Shown: one piece after another, positions 21,987 through 33,561 of the stretch
How positions within the stretch are numbered: the stretch's first letter is position 1
Layout of the letters: every line of letters begins with the position of its first letter
From: Hyphodiscus hymeniophilus
Taxonomy: Eukaryota > Ascomycota > Leotiomycetes > Helotiales > Hyphodiscaceae
Length of the DNA stretch: 64,000 nucleotides
Reading direction: 5' to 3'
NCBI GenBank assembly: GCA_016508695.1
Contig: VNKQ01000005.1
Location: 2,108,001-2,172,000, forward strand
Program-made: the position numbers and the translations under genes
The notes under the pieces: generated by a model
The model's database searches: none
What the model was told of the DNA's origin: nothing
Seen by the model: only the letters and a program-made list of their open reading frames with translations

Positions 21987-24113
21987 TCAAAGACCGATTG
22001 GGCTCAAAGGCTTGATAGGACTCAATGGCCGCATATCAGAACTGTTCCTGGGTGGTGTTCTTTCCTGCACGACAGTCAAAGTAGTACTGACTGTCCCACT
22101 TGAGTGACTCTGTTGTAACGGTAACCTCTTGTACTCTCCCTTCTCCAAAGTCTTCCCATTTTGCTTTCCATGCTGTGCTTGTTGTGCTTGCGTCAATTTC
22201 TCTTTGTCCACGCTCACACTGCTCGGTTTGCTGCTGTCTGAGCTACTGACATTCCTCTCGTCGTGGCTCTCAACTGCTGTGCTGCTTCTACCTTCTGCAC
22301 TATTCGGTGGTCGGTCACTCCTCTCGCCAGCTTCGAGGATGCGGTATTCTTCATCAATATAGTGAGATTCTGTCTTACATCCCTTCCAGCAATCTCTCCA
22401 ATCACAGACTAGAAACTTGAAGCAATAAGCGTCGATCTTCATACAGGGCTGGAAACAAATGCACAGGTTCCGAAAATCCATCTTATTCTTATCAGAGTGC
22501 GCCAGTAATAGGGAGAGGTGGCAGGTTATCGCGAAGAGTAGGTAGTAGTTGAAGGGGGAAGATTCGAGAGCTCGTCTATGAGGATTTGAGGGACGGTTTC
22601 GGACCCAGCCGCTTCCTTGGCGATCTTGTCCTGAGAGCTCTTCGGAAAGAGTTCGTCAGGCAATTCACGCAGCCAGGCTTTGAGCATCGAGCCAATGATG
22701 TTGATATCATAAAGATCATCTTGCTCGAAGAGATCGATGTCATATTCTGTGGGGTGTTAGCAGTTGTAGAATAGAGCCAGTTTGGGATTCCGACCTTCAT
22801 CGAATCTCCGCTGCCATCTCTTGATCTGAGGTCCGCTGCCTGGCACTCTGTATAAACCTTCCACGTCACTGCCCTTATAGTTCAGGTAATCGATTGCTCG
22901 CCAGGGGAAGGCAGGCATCCAGAACTCTGTCTTGTCCCTTGATTCTTCCAACTTCTTCGATATTCTCGTCATCCGCGTTTGTTGGATGAGTGGTAAGTTG
23001 ATAACTCGTATTTGGTAGTGCTCGTCGTCAACAGGCTGTTCCTTTTCATTTGTGCTGCCGCTTCTACCTCCCTTTCCAAATAGACCCTTGTGTATCGCAC
23101 CAGCACCCTTTGTTGCTGAGGACTTCAGGTTTGTTAGAAATGTGTGTCCACCACCTTCCCTGAACGAAGAAGAGAAAGATGATGTTGCTCTGGCGTTGTC
23201 CTTGATATCCCTGCCAGCAGGCACCTCGCGAGGCTGAGTTGGTTGTCGGTCCTCAGATCGTTGCCGCACACTCGAACCCATCATGTCCCTGAAAGACCTA
23301 TCGTTCTCTGACCGCAGAGGTGCAGTCTTTAGCGAGGTGTATGTTTGCGATCTCTCCGGTTCTAGTAATTTGTTATTTAGTGGAGCTTCTCGAGGGCTCT
23401 GCTCATCCCGAATCGACTTCGTCCGACCTAGTAGACTGAAAGGCTTCGGTTTGTTCTTCTTGAGTGTGTTTGAGTTCGTGGTTGAATGAGGCACTTCACC
23501 AGATGCTAACGATGAATCCGATTTTGAGGGTCCACCGACGGGTCGTCTTGAAATAAAATTATCTGATGTGGGGTCTAAGTGAATGTGTACTAGTTAGTCT
23601 ATGACAACTTAAAAAGACAAGACGAAGATGAATGGTCGTACCACTCCTTGTAGCTTCTTGCGGTGAAACTTTCCCAGACATCGCAGAGTGGTCTGGGTCT
23701 CTGGATATGTTGTCCCCCGAGACCTTTCCAGCAACGTCTTCAGGCTGCAGACGACTCGAACTCTTCGAAGCCTTATAATTCGAGAAGAAGCCACTTCGGG
23801 TTGGCCGTTCCCGCTCCTGTCTCTCTTCGCCGGTCGAGGCCGCTGACAACTGTTGTAATGTAGGGAGGGACGCAAATGTTTGGGAAGGAGGGATGTTCGT
23901 TGTTCGGTTTTGTTGCGTTTCGGGTACTCGCATGGATTGCTCGGCTTGAGGTTGAACCCCTTTATTTGCGCTGATGAACTTGAACGGAGACCTTGGAGAT
24001 TTCGGCGATTTTGAACTCAAGGGTGATCTGGTGGAATCGAGGAAATCGTGGTCATCGTCAACTGTTGTAGGTTTCGCTAGGTTCAGCGGTAGAGGAGTTG
24101 ATTTTCGAGCCAT
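21987..24113 (-). CDS. RhoGAP domain protein (Sac7/Bag7 type) with an apparent frameshift
   Basis: Minus strand, exons 23642-24113, 22795-23574 and 21987-22746. The first 330 residues are Ser/Pro-rich and disordered. A RhoGAP domain follows: the arginine finger in VEGLYRVPGSG, then NIIGSMLKAWLRELPDELFP, LSNLPP, FNYYLLFAITCHL and NLCICFQP. Such proteins switch off Rho GTPases in cell-wall and polarity control. The two introns carry CTAAC branch sites and consistent phases. Within the last exon the frame must shift between LSNLPP and FNYYLLF at a run of five C (plus-strand GGGGG 22554-22558); six would restore it. The last exon length (760 nt) is also one short. So this is either a one-base sequence error in a homopolymer or a recent loss-of-function allele; all flanking codons are intact. 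Confidence 0.85.
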
Positions 24114-26862
24114 TTTCCTCTGCCCGTCTTGTGCTGTGCCCGTTCAATTAGCAGACTGGCGCCAAATATTCTTCCGCCTCGTACCTATGCACAGCCTGGT
24201 TCGGGTCCCTGATTGTATCACAAACCCCGAGATTGTATAGGACTGTGTCGTTTAGAGTGGTGGGGCGAGATTTTAGCTGTAAGTTCTGTATTGTGCTCGC
24301 CTTGCGCTTCGTAGTCAATACGCAGCCGCAGGTGAGGTAGTTTCGAATTGGGTTGACGCGTCCGAGCGACTAAATATTATAGCAGATCGTCAGAAGAAAG
24401 CGCCTCTTCGTGGACTTGTCTCTGGGACACCGATGTTGACCATTCCAAGCGGTAGGAAAGGGGATGAAACGTCAGGTTGCGTCCGAGGCTGTGTGGAATG
24501 TGTTATGCAGATTGTCGAATGAAAATCGCTATACAAGGGCCTAAACGCCGCTTGCACATGGAATACTGGTCGTACCTGGACGGAAGAGCCGTTGTCTTGG
24601 GTTTGATATTCTGGCAAAGAGTCCTCACAAAAGCACTGGATTTAGACGAGGCCGGTTTGCAGAGAGGATGGCGGTGAGGGTAACGATAAGACGTCAATGT
24701 AAGGTACGAGCACACGGTTTCTTTGATTCGACAGTCGAGCGAGATACAAATGGAGAAACGTCGTTCGCCCAGCCGGCGAAAGACTGATTATTTGATTGCT
24801 ATTGTACTGCTGCTGCACGGCCAAGCTGCTACTAGTCCTCGAGTCACCTGCGCAGCCGATGATTGGATATACTGTTTGTGAGCGGTGAGGACAGGGAAGG
24901 GATACGCAATGATCTGATATAGCTACTGTACGTGGAGATGGAGGTGGAGGGGTTGCTGCAGGGTGTCCTCTTTGCTCCCCACAACGCTTCTCGTTTCTTT
25001 GTGTCCTGCTCTTTCAGAAACGGCTTCTCCAAAGCTAGTGCATGTTGGTCAGGAACAGGATAAGCGTCGCTATGCTCGTTATCCACTCCTGAAACAAGAA
25101 GGGAAGAGGCTGATGGTAATTAGCCGAGCATCCGTAAAAGGGGGGCAAAGTCTTGCCAGAAGAGAGGAATATAACAAGCTGTCTTCCAAGAGCCTTTGTA
25201 GTTGAAGCGGAAGCAATACTCATTTATGAACTGATTTTGAATTGTCCTTTGTGTACTATTCGTTTGGGTTATTGAAGCTTGAATTTTGGTGGCTACAAAT
25301 GCTTCGGTTACTCACCCATTGGTTTGTTTTGTTTTGTTCAGAAGAGTCTTGGTGAAGTATCGTATGGATAGCTGAAATTTCCACGAAACACAATCGCATT
25401 ACAGGCGTTTCCAAGATAGCAACAAATGCGTTTTCCTGCTATTATATTATTGTTTGGAAGGATTCCGGATTGTTCGCAATCTTGTACATAGAGATTAAAA
25501 GCGAATGAATACGAGGCATCACTCTGTACCGGAGTTGCTCTTGCAAGGCAGTCAAGCGCTTCTGCCTTCGATTTCAGTCAAGTTCCGAGCGAGTTCCGAG
25601 TGACCTTTGTAGATATCCCTACTACTATAGCCATTTTCAGCAAAAGCGGCAAAGCCTGAGTGTCAACAACTGTGCTATATCGACTGACTTTTCGATGTCG
25701 GATCGGCTGCGCCAGGAGATAATTATGGGATTGAGCTCATGCACAACATTTGTTTCTCCGCATTTTGGATAACACAGGATCTTCAATTCCCAGTCTCTGA
25801 TATAACATGGTCTCCTTGGTATGAAGCACATATTTTCATTGAGTTGTTGGCCTCGTGCTGGCGCTTGAAGAAGAAGGACGACAACACTGCATCTCGGAGA
25901 AAACTGCTGTGAGTGCATTATACTTGCATCGTCTTGTCATCTGACCATCGGTAAACATCCATTTGATCTGTTCCTACTCGATCACGAGGCTTTGTCTATT
26001 GTCCAGCTGTCAATACCTCCAGAAGCCATTTTTGCGTGAAAGTTCTAATTGTGCTGACTGTCGCTGAACATCAGCAGAGGGCAAGCTGGTTCAAGATGTC
26101 CCTCCTTGACATCAATCCATGCTAAACCCATGATTTCCTAGGAATCTGCGGTCTTATCGGCGCACCGTCTTTCAAGCCAAGGTGCCGTGGAGTTTGAACA
26201 GTCGAAGATGGTCTTTTCTAAATTCATTGTTCGCTGCATACTAAGGTTAGTTTTCAACTTCAAAGTAGAGGTTTCGGGACAGGGTGATTCGTGAAGCAGG
26301 TTTTCTGGACACTTAGGAGTACCTCGCATCTCTAATCAAACTCCCTCCAACCTCATACACAAGTAGCGCCATAGCTGGGGCCTAGATGTTTCTGGCAGAA
26401 ACACTTGGGGCGATTAGCAATGGTTAGACCAGGTTGAAATATGCGATTTGCGTCGTAACATTCCAGACGCAAGATTATCATACTATCTCAGCCTCGTCAT
26501 TGAGTGGCAAATCCACTCTATCAGCTTTGCAACCTCTTGGAAATCCAACAACCTTCACATCTAGCGGTTCCTTCCGTTGTTCTCCATACTCCGTAGACTT
26601 CCTGTCGCATTCCATTCGTCCAACTCCTGCAGCATATGCGTACGTAATCCGCGTATGTAAGCTCAAGAGCTCAGCCCTGGATGACGTCGAATGCCAAGCT
26701 CGACGTCCGGATCAACCGAAGCGCTCGCCGAACAACAGCCTTGCGCGATTTCCTCCGAGTCCTCGAGGTATATCACCGCGTCTTACTCTCCAACATGCCT
26801 TCATTCCACAATCAAGCATCTAAACAGTATCTATCAATGCCATAACAGATAAAGCTTTTACA
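24114..26862. other. Gene-poor intergenic region
   Basis: About 2.7 kb between the divergent RhoGAP and membrane-protein genes. I find no supported ORF, tRNA or repeat. A 129-codon ORF at 26434-26823 just before the next gene lacks coding character and is probably leader or promoter. Confidence 0.5.
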
Positions 26863-27498
26863 ATGTCTTCAGTACCGCGATCCGCATCCACCAACCTTCG
26901 CGCTCCTCCCGCGATGGAGGGGCCGAAAGAGAGCGCCGTGTCAAGGGTTCGTTTCTCCCTTCAGTGAAATCGGGTATCGGCTATGTATACTTACGGCTCA
27001 CAGCTCTTAATCACACCATTAACGTTTATATCCTTCCTTCTCTCCCTCGCGTTTATCGATTCCCGAAATCACAGCATCCGAACACATTCCCACCCTCGAG
27101 CGCAACCGTCTACTATCCTTGGACATATTAAAGCGTTCCTGCATAGTTGTGTGTACGAATGTACCGACTCATCGCCGTATGCATATATCTCTGAGACGTC
27201 TACGTCGACTACGGGGATGAAAAAGCCAGCAGGGCGTAAGGAGGACGAGAAGTGGTACTGGCATACCAAGCAGCGCAAGATGATGAAGGCAGAGTTCTCG
27301 GACGCATTTCGAATGCGGAGATCGGTACTCGTTGTTTCACTTGCGAGTGTGGTTGTCATTAGTATGGGTCTTGTATATGGTGTTAAGGAGGCGGTGGGAT
27401 GGGTGAACCGTGTTTCGACGAACAAACACAATGGCGGTCAGGCAGGCCATGTATTACAAGGCGAGCAGCTTGTAGTGGACCAGAAGAATGACCTGTGA
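26863..27498 (+). CDS. Hypothetical two-pass membrane protein
   Basis: Two exons, 26863-26946 and 27004-27498, give 192 aa. The 57-nt intron keeps the frame and removes the upstream in-frame ATG at 26983. There are two hydrophobic segments: LLITPLTFISFLLSLAFI (about residues 29-46) and VLVVSLASVVVISMGLVYGV (about 135-154), with a basic stretch between them (KWYWHTKQRKMMK). No family is recognised. The long hydrophilic loop and short tail suggest a small organelle-membrane protein; location is unknown. The 5' exon is Ala/Pro/Ser-rich. Confidence 0.55.
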
Positions 27499-28886
27499 AT
27501 GAGAACAATGAGGAAGGACTAGGTGACAACATAAAGGAGACTTCCAAAAAGTGATTCGGGAGTTTTAGTTCGGCAGCTGCAATCTGGGCTTGGACGAAGG
27601 GAATGATCGGGAAAAGGGGTCGGATAAGGAGGCGGATAAGGGGGCGTAAATGGATATCATGGGCCTTGGAGTTGGCTTAAGAGGTCGCGTCGCGAGGTCC
27701 ACCGAGACCAACCATGTATGATATAACGAGAAATGAATGAACGTATATTACTTCCGGATGGCAGCAAGGCTGTATGTCAATCTAAATCCGAGAAAGTTGT
27801 CGTTCCGTGAGCCAGTACTCTTTGTGCGCTGCCGTTGCGATCCTTATTCGGCTGATCAGACTCCTAAAACACTGCCTTATAGCTATAAGCCTTTTCTCCT
27901 AGACTTATACGACCCGTGTCCGCCACTAGTCATCGGGATTGAATCTCGCTCTTGGTCTCAAGAAGCCTTGTCTTCGTATCTCGCATCTCAGCCAAAAGTT
28001 TCAGAAGGACATTTCCCATTGCGGTTGCGAGGCTCTCGCTCAGAACCATTGGGTATGCTTGCTATGATCTACTTTCCTGCTCTAAATCATCAACCATAGA
28101 CTTGTCCTCTTGAAATGGAATATGCAAGGCTTGCAAAGTCTTCAAGATAGCCACGTTCCTGTTCTGAACACTACCATTATCTTGAATGTGCTTCCGGTTT
28201 CATAAGTTGTTTGCGCTGGCGATTGATAATTGTACTTTTGGGGGGGGGGGGTAACTTTCATAATGCTACGATGTCTATAAGACAGCACCTTTCCCAAGCT
28301 TGGCTATAGCCCCTAGCGTTCTATGGCGCGCCTAACCAGTCCTGCTTTTTTGATTCAGTCCTCCGAACTCGACAAGTCGCTGAGAGCATTAGCGAGCTCG
28401 TATCAGGTCAGTACCTTAGTATCCTAACAGGTGCATTGCAGCGACGCACCTGACTTGTCATGGGTGGATTACAAGCAGGGTCGCACAGGGGGCTGGAGAC
28501 AACCACCCTGGTTGCCTGCTAGTAGAAGGCATGCTGCTTAGACCTGACAAGTAGGGTTGTTGATTTGGATGTGCTGGCCGGCTGGCTCTCCTTTCTATAT
28601 GAGACCGTATACATGGCCGGATGTTTTACTACTTTGCTTTATGAAGTAAGTCATAAGCAAGAAGTAAGACAGCACTATGAGTAATCAAAAAACAATTGAT
28701 TTTCTTGCTCCTGGCACTTTGTCCTTCCACCCCGCTTCTAGGCGCGACGTTTGTGAGTATCGCATTATTAGAAATCAGGACGGTAACGCCTGAGAGGTAT
28801 AGTGTTCATTCTCAAGGTTCTGAGAATGATATACTGAGATCAAGAGAAGTCCGTCTTTGATAAAATGATGCTATGTCCGCTTGAAG
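27499..28886. other. Gene-poor intergenic region
   Basis: About 1.4 kb without a supported gene. It holds a run of twelve G at 28240-28251. Confidence 0.5.
28240..28251. repeat. G12 homopolymer
   Basis: Twelve consecutive G residues, the longest G run in the window. Such runs are rare in fungal intergenic DNA and are error-prone in sequencing, so the exact length is uncertain. Confidence 0.85.
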
Positions 28887-28891
28887 TCCGC

Positions 28892-29178
28892 CTAGAGGGG
28901 GCGAAAATAAACGGCCCTAACTTGAGCTCGTGCGCAACCACCAAAAATCAACACCTACGAATGTATTCAATCATATCAAATACTTTATTATTTGACTATT
29001 TCGACGACAAGAAACGTGTAGAAGCTTCGTATACTTATTATACATATACTCAATTATCTTTGGTAGTATTTTCAAGTCATGTTGTTACTATTCAAAAGTA
29101 AATTCAGAAAGTAAATAAAGCGATTTTTGGTGGTTGCGCATGAGCTCAATTAGGGCCGTTTATTTTCGCCCCCTCTAG
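28892..29178. mobile_element. MITE-like element with about 58-bp terminal inverted repeats
   Basis: The 287-bp element starts CTAGAGGGGGCGAAAATAAA and ends with its inverse. The arms, 28892-28949 and 29122-29178, match over about 57 bp with one mismatch and one single-base gap. The interior is AT-rich and non-coding, so it is a non-autonomous miniature inverted-repeat element. TCCGC flanks both ends (28887-28891 and 29179-29183), a possible 5-bp target duplication. Alternatively the TA within each terminal CTAG is a mariner-type TA duplication. The near-identical arms indicate recent mobility. No transposase is in the window. Confidence 0.92.
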
Positions 29179-29183
29179 TCCGC

Positions 29184-30649
29184 TCTACCTGAAAAGTGAC
29201 CCCTATGACTAGTATATAGCTAAGCGAAGCCTCTTCCATACTGGGCCTGGTGCTTCTAATTTAGCCAATGAGACTCATTATCCCATCTTAAAATCGCTTA
29301 AATAAGCGAGGGTTATTTTCGAATCTTGACCTTCTGCATGTTCTTATGAATAATAATCTAAAATTATTGAAAATAATATTTAAAAAGTATTACATAATTA
29401 TTTAAGTAACCACAACCACTTGAGTTCTCCTAAGTAGCTCCCAATTCAATGTTACTATTGTATACACGTTTCGCCGTTTTGCATCAGAATTATTGCACGG
29501 TTGCACCACCTCAAGGCTCAATGGCGAAGGTCCCCTGAAGGTTGGCGCTCAGGCCTAATAGTAGTGTACATTTTTGCATTGAGGTTTAACAGCAGGCCAC
29601 TGGACTTTACAAAGTGATAAATGAGTATTCTTCTTCTTCTTCTTCTTCTTCTTTTTTGGACTTTTTTTAGATAATATATATGTCTTGTGTTAATTTCGTT
29701 CCTTGTGCAGTCGCAAATTTTGCTTTATGTAACTTATGTTTTCCAATCTCAAAAGACCTTGCCGTTTGGCATCAGAATGCTTGCACATCTCGGCTAGGCG
29801 GTAGAATTGCCTCGTAAGGCTATCCTTCTGTGCGTATTGAATGGATAAATTCACAGTCTTTTGGCCAGTGATCCCGTTGATGTATGGCATGCATCTACTT
29901 TCCTGTACGCATATCGAACATTGGAAGCCCAATCGAGATCATCTCTGCGTGATTGCCACTGGTTGGAGAATTAAGGAAAGACCGATACGATTCAAGGTCT
30001 ACGAGTAGGGGCAAGCCACCGAGATTGGTGCAGGTGTATGCCTGGCCGCGTATTCCCACACTCTTTGCAAATACAAGTTTATAGGCTGAGAGGTCACCAA
30101 GGTGGGTTTGAATTACAAAGGCAAATATATTTATGGATAGGCTACATGATATAGCTGTATGCCTTGAATCTCTTTCCACGAAAAGCCTGAAGTTCTACTC
30201 CTCATCCGTGGCACAAACAAAGGCGCAACTGAAAGTGCAGCCGCAAAAGACGGTCTAGATTCCCCCAAATGCACGAAAACGTGTCCCATTAGCTCGAAAT
30301 CCAAAAGCAGAAGCAAAGCTGTAAACGCAGGATAGCATTACGAGCAAACGGTACTCTAACACATAAATCCTGTCAGCAGGAGCTTGGATTTAATTTTTAG
30401 CATGTTTGTCGCTCGATGATAAAACGTCCCATTTCCTAAAAGCGCGCCTACCCATGATCTGAAAACAGAGTTATATCACGCGCAACATCTCTCAAATCGG
30501 TAACTATCAAGTCTTATCATTATTCGCGAGAATATCGGTCTGCCAAAGCCGTTATTTTTCGAAAATAAAATGCGCTGATTGTTTTGCAATGTGCCCATGT
30601 TGCAATTTACCAATTACGGCTTGTCAATCAAAAATATCACAACCCAGGC
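29184..30649. other. AT-rich intergenic region with microsatellite
   Basis: About 1.5 kb, rich in A/T, with no supported gene. It contains a TTC microsatellite and two diverged copies of a 27-bp GCATCAGAAT-containing motif at about 29472-29498 and 29760-29786. Confidence 0.5.
29628..29651. repeat. TTC microsatellite (8 units) followed by a T run
   Basis: Eight uninterrupted TTC units, directly followed by CTTTTTT, in non-coding DNA. Confidence 0.9.
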
Positions 30650-32770
30650 TTATACATACTCCGCGGTCACCGTGTCATACCTCTTTCCATGGAAAAGAAG
30701 CACATACGTCGTAGATGCAGAGTGGAACGTTGCCTCTATAGCCAGTTTAACAGCGTAGCTAAAGTCGAGAGTCAGCAGCCTCCTCATAGAGATTTCACAA
30801 GAGCATATTTCCTTCCAATCTCGGTACATCAAAGCATCCCAAAGAACATGTAGTAGTGAGTGTATTGTATAAGTACTAGAAGGCGACAGAAAGAAAAAGA
30901 GGAGTCAACTCACTACTTCTTCCCATCGTTTCTGGTAGTTATCATCTTCTCCAAGTCGGATTTTTCGAGGTGTGAAAGGTCGCCTGTAAGGGTCGCAAGT
31001 TTCAGTACGTTAGGTTTGCCCTTGTGAACCGGAGCAATGGCGGATTTCTCGTCACACAAGATATCAATGTCGACCGTTGTAAGCGGTCCATCGCTCACCA
31101 AGAAATATGAATCGTAATGGATCTTGATTGGTTTGCTCTCTTCCACAGGGTCACCTTTCTTAATGAGCCAAGCCATTACGTTTACCCCGAAGAGCTTTCC
31201 CGCGTCACTCCAATACCTGTAAAGTCGAGTCAGTCATATGATCGACTGGGTCACGCTTATGCCTACGACTCACTTCTTGCTCTCATCGTGCTTCGCGCTA
31301 TCATAAGTGGTTGCTAGTTCGATACCATAATGCTTCCTTGCGACCCGGGACACGAGATTAACCGTAGCCAACTTTGAGTTTGCGCGTGCAAGTGCCATCA
31401 TTACAGCACCCCGCACGACGGCTGTCCAAGCATTAGGTGGTTGCATAACGATAATAGATTCCCCTATAGAGCTTCGGAGTCGCTCTTTCAAATAGTTATT
31501 CTGGCCGAACCCTCCAACAAGAAGAACGGCACTGATTGTCTGGTTTGTGGCCAAAATTTGACCCTCCACTAGTCTTATTACCTTTTCGACGACCGGCTCG
31601 AAAATATCATGCATTTCTGTACGTGTGATGGTAAATCGTCCACGTTTGATACCAAGGTCTTTGTCATCGGCAAGCCCCGGAACCAGGATATGGTACCCAT
31701 CTTGGTGGGTCGCCGATGGGGAATACTGCTTCTTGATCTACGTAGAAGTTAGTTTTCTCTGCTTTAGAATAGACTATACCACACGGATTTATTACAATAG
31801 AATCAAATTTTTCTAATGCCTCTGCAAGAATCTCAGAGTCCCATCCGGGCTGCTTTCCTAGCTTTGCGTTCAAGAAATCACCAAATCGACGGTTTAGGAA
31901 AGTAGACCCGCAGAGATCTCCGGTTCCTGATGCTGCCTCTTTTATCTTAAGAATTGGGTGGAGATCCGTGATTGTGTATGAGATCAAATCGACTGTACCA
32001 CCACCAGCATCACAGAGGACGAAACAATCTCCGATTTGAAGGCCATGAGGGTCGAGACCATGAAGCGCATAGATAGCAGCAGCTTCCTGTCATAGCTATT
32101 TAGCTTAATTCTCGTTAAAGAAAGCTCGAGTACTTACTGGTTCAGAGACAAGTAGTATACCGGCTTTAGACTTCAAACCAGCTTTCTCGCAAGCCTTTAA
32201 TGTCTTATCTTTAGCAACCTCAGACCATATGGCGGGTACAGTAAGGCAGAACTCGATAGGAATGGATTGGAGAATCGCCTTCCCAAGTTTTTGCTCTAGC
32301 GTGTACATCAGATGTTTGACCAGGACTGTTAAGTAGTCTATCGTCAAGTCGTCGGAGCTCTTCTGTTGGCCGTCGATATTGCTCACTTTCCCTTCCGCCA
32401 GTCCCTAACCAGAGGATCAGCTTTCAGATTGAGATTTCCCAATGATCACTTACCAGCTTGAACCATTTGTGTCTCTTGATAGTCGAAGGGATTTGGAATC
32501 CCCATTCCATTCCCTGTGGTGTATAACGGACTTCAGTTGGTACTTTAACACTGCTCGTCCCCTCCTGAGTTTCGATGTTCGCCGGCCAAGATTCAACTAC
32601 AAATTGATGATCAGGCTGGCAATCGTTAGCTTTTACATTAGACTTGCAACGTTGAAGATTTTCTCTACTCGTCTCGTCTCAGCCCAAGCCAACCCAGAGA
32701 AAGTAGTGCCAAAATCGATTCCAACAATCAGCTTACGTTCCTCGAGGGCCAGTCTTGCAAAATCATCCAT
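30650..32770 (-). CDS. Hsp70-like ATPase (fungal HSPA12-type)
   Basis: Seven exons on the minus strand (32669-32770, 32454-32615, 32138-32404, 31796-32086, 31274-31737, 30914-31216, 30650-30758) give 565 aa. It has the actin/Hsp70 ATPase fold: phosphate-1 GIDFGTTFSGLAWAE at residue 17, VLCDAGGGTVDLISY (phosphate-2), and the adenosine motif LLVGGFGQNNYL. The usual Hsp70 peptide-binding domain is replaced by a short beta-rich tail ending in VTAEYV, as in the expanded fungal Hsp70-like family often found near HET or NLR genes. Introns are 49-58 nt except the last (155 nt); that splice was chosen because it yields the family-like DGKKYY joint, otherwise the protein stops at 30913. Its client and role are unknown. 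Confidence 0.88.
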
Positions 32771-33561
32771 TTTGAGTCAATCTATCAAGGCACCACTTAT
32801 ATTTTTCTAAACAAGATTGTGGAGTTAGTGCGTACGGATGTACTCTGTGTTCGAAATATCTGCAGAATCTGGAATGAATCAATAGTCATTTCTGGTTCAA
32901 GTGTTAAGAGGTAGGCGGAAGGGACAGTACCAATCATATCCGGGAGATGTAATGCGAGGACGAAGCTGCTTCAACACTATGCATGAAAGCGGCTACGATA
33001 AGGGAATGATTGGATTGTTGTGTCACTGTGTGGCGTCCTGTTGGGAGCAAAAGCAATCACTCGTGTTGTACTACAGGAACGTGGCCGTCCATTGAATGGC
33101 TCGCGGCGTTTTCTTCCACTGGAACGGCGGTCTCGACCTTTCATGGCTTTCTCAAAGTGTCAAATAGCACATGCAACATTTGTCCAGAGGGATGCCTCAC
33201 CATCGGCATGTTTTTTGCGAACCTCTTAGTGAGGCTCCGTCATCTCCCACACTTTTACTTCTCCTGCGCTTCACAAATCTTCTATGCCACAGTTTTGCTT
33301 CTCAATTCTCAATCACGACACCCTTGTCGAACCCATCAATTATCAATCACAGGAAACCAGTACAGAAGGACACAGGCTTTTGCAAGATATCTGGCCAAGC
33401 CAGCCACCAACGTACAGAAAGCAATCTTCCTCTTCGCCAAGACGAGGGAAATAAGGTATGATTCTTTCAAATTTCCACACCAGAATTCAGTATTGTCTAA
33501 TTACCGTCAATCAATACAGACTCAAAGCTTGAGAGAAGAAAGCCCTGGGAAAACCCCCAAG
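32771..33561. other. Divergent intergenic region
   Basis: About 0.8 kb between the divergent Hsp70-like and coiled-coil genes. Plus-strand ORFs at 33010-33696 and 33171-33461 overlap each other and run into the true start at 33562; I treat them as leader sequence. Confidence 0.5.

Noticed and set aside
26434..26823. 129-codon plus-strand ORF before the membrane-protein gene
   Set aside because: Ser/Pro-rich random-looking translation, ends just upstream of a better start; more likely leader.
28865..29101. 78-codon ORF across the MITE
   Set aside because: It is the chance translation of the element's AT-rich interior; no transposase motif.
30913..31176. Stop at 30913 as the end of the Hsp70-like protein
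   Set aside because: A GTGAGT donor overlaps this stop and splicing to 30758 restores the family C-terminus ending VTAEYV.
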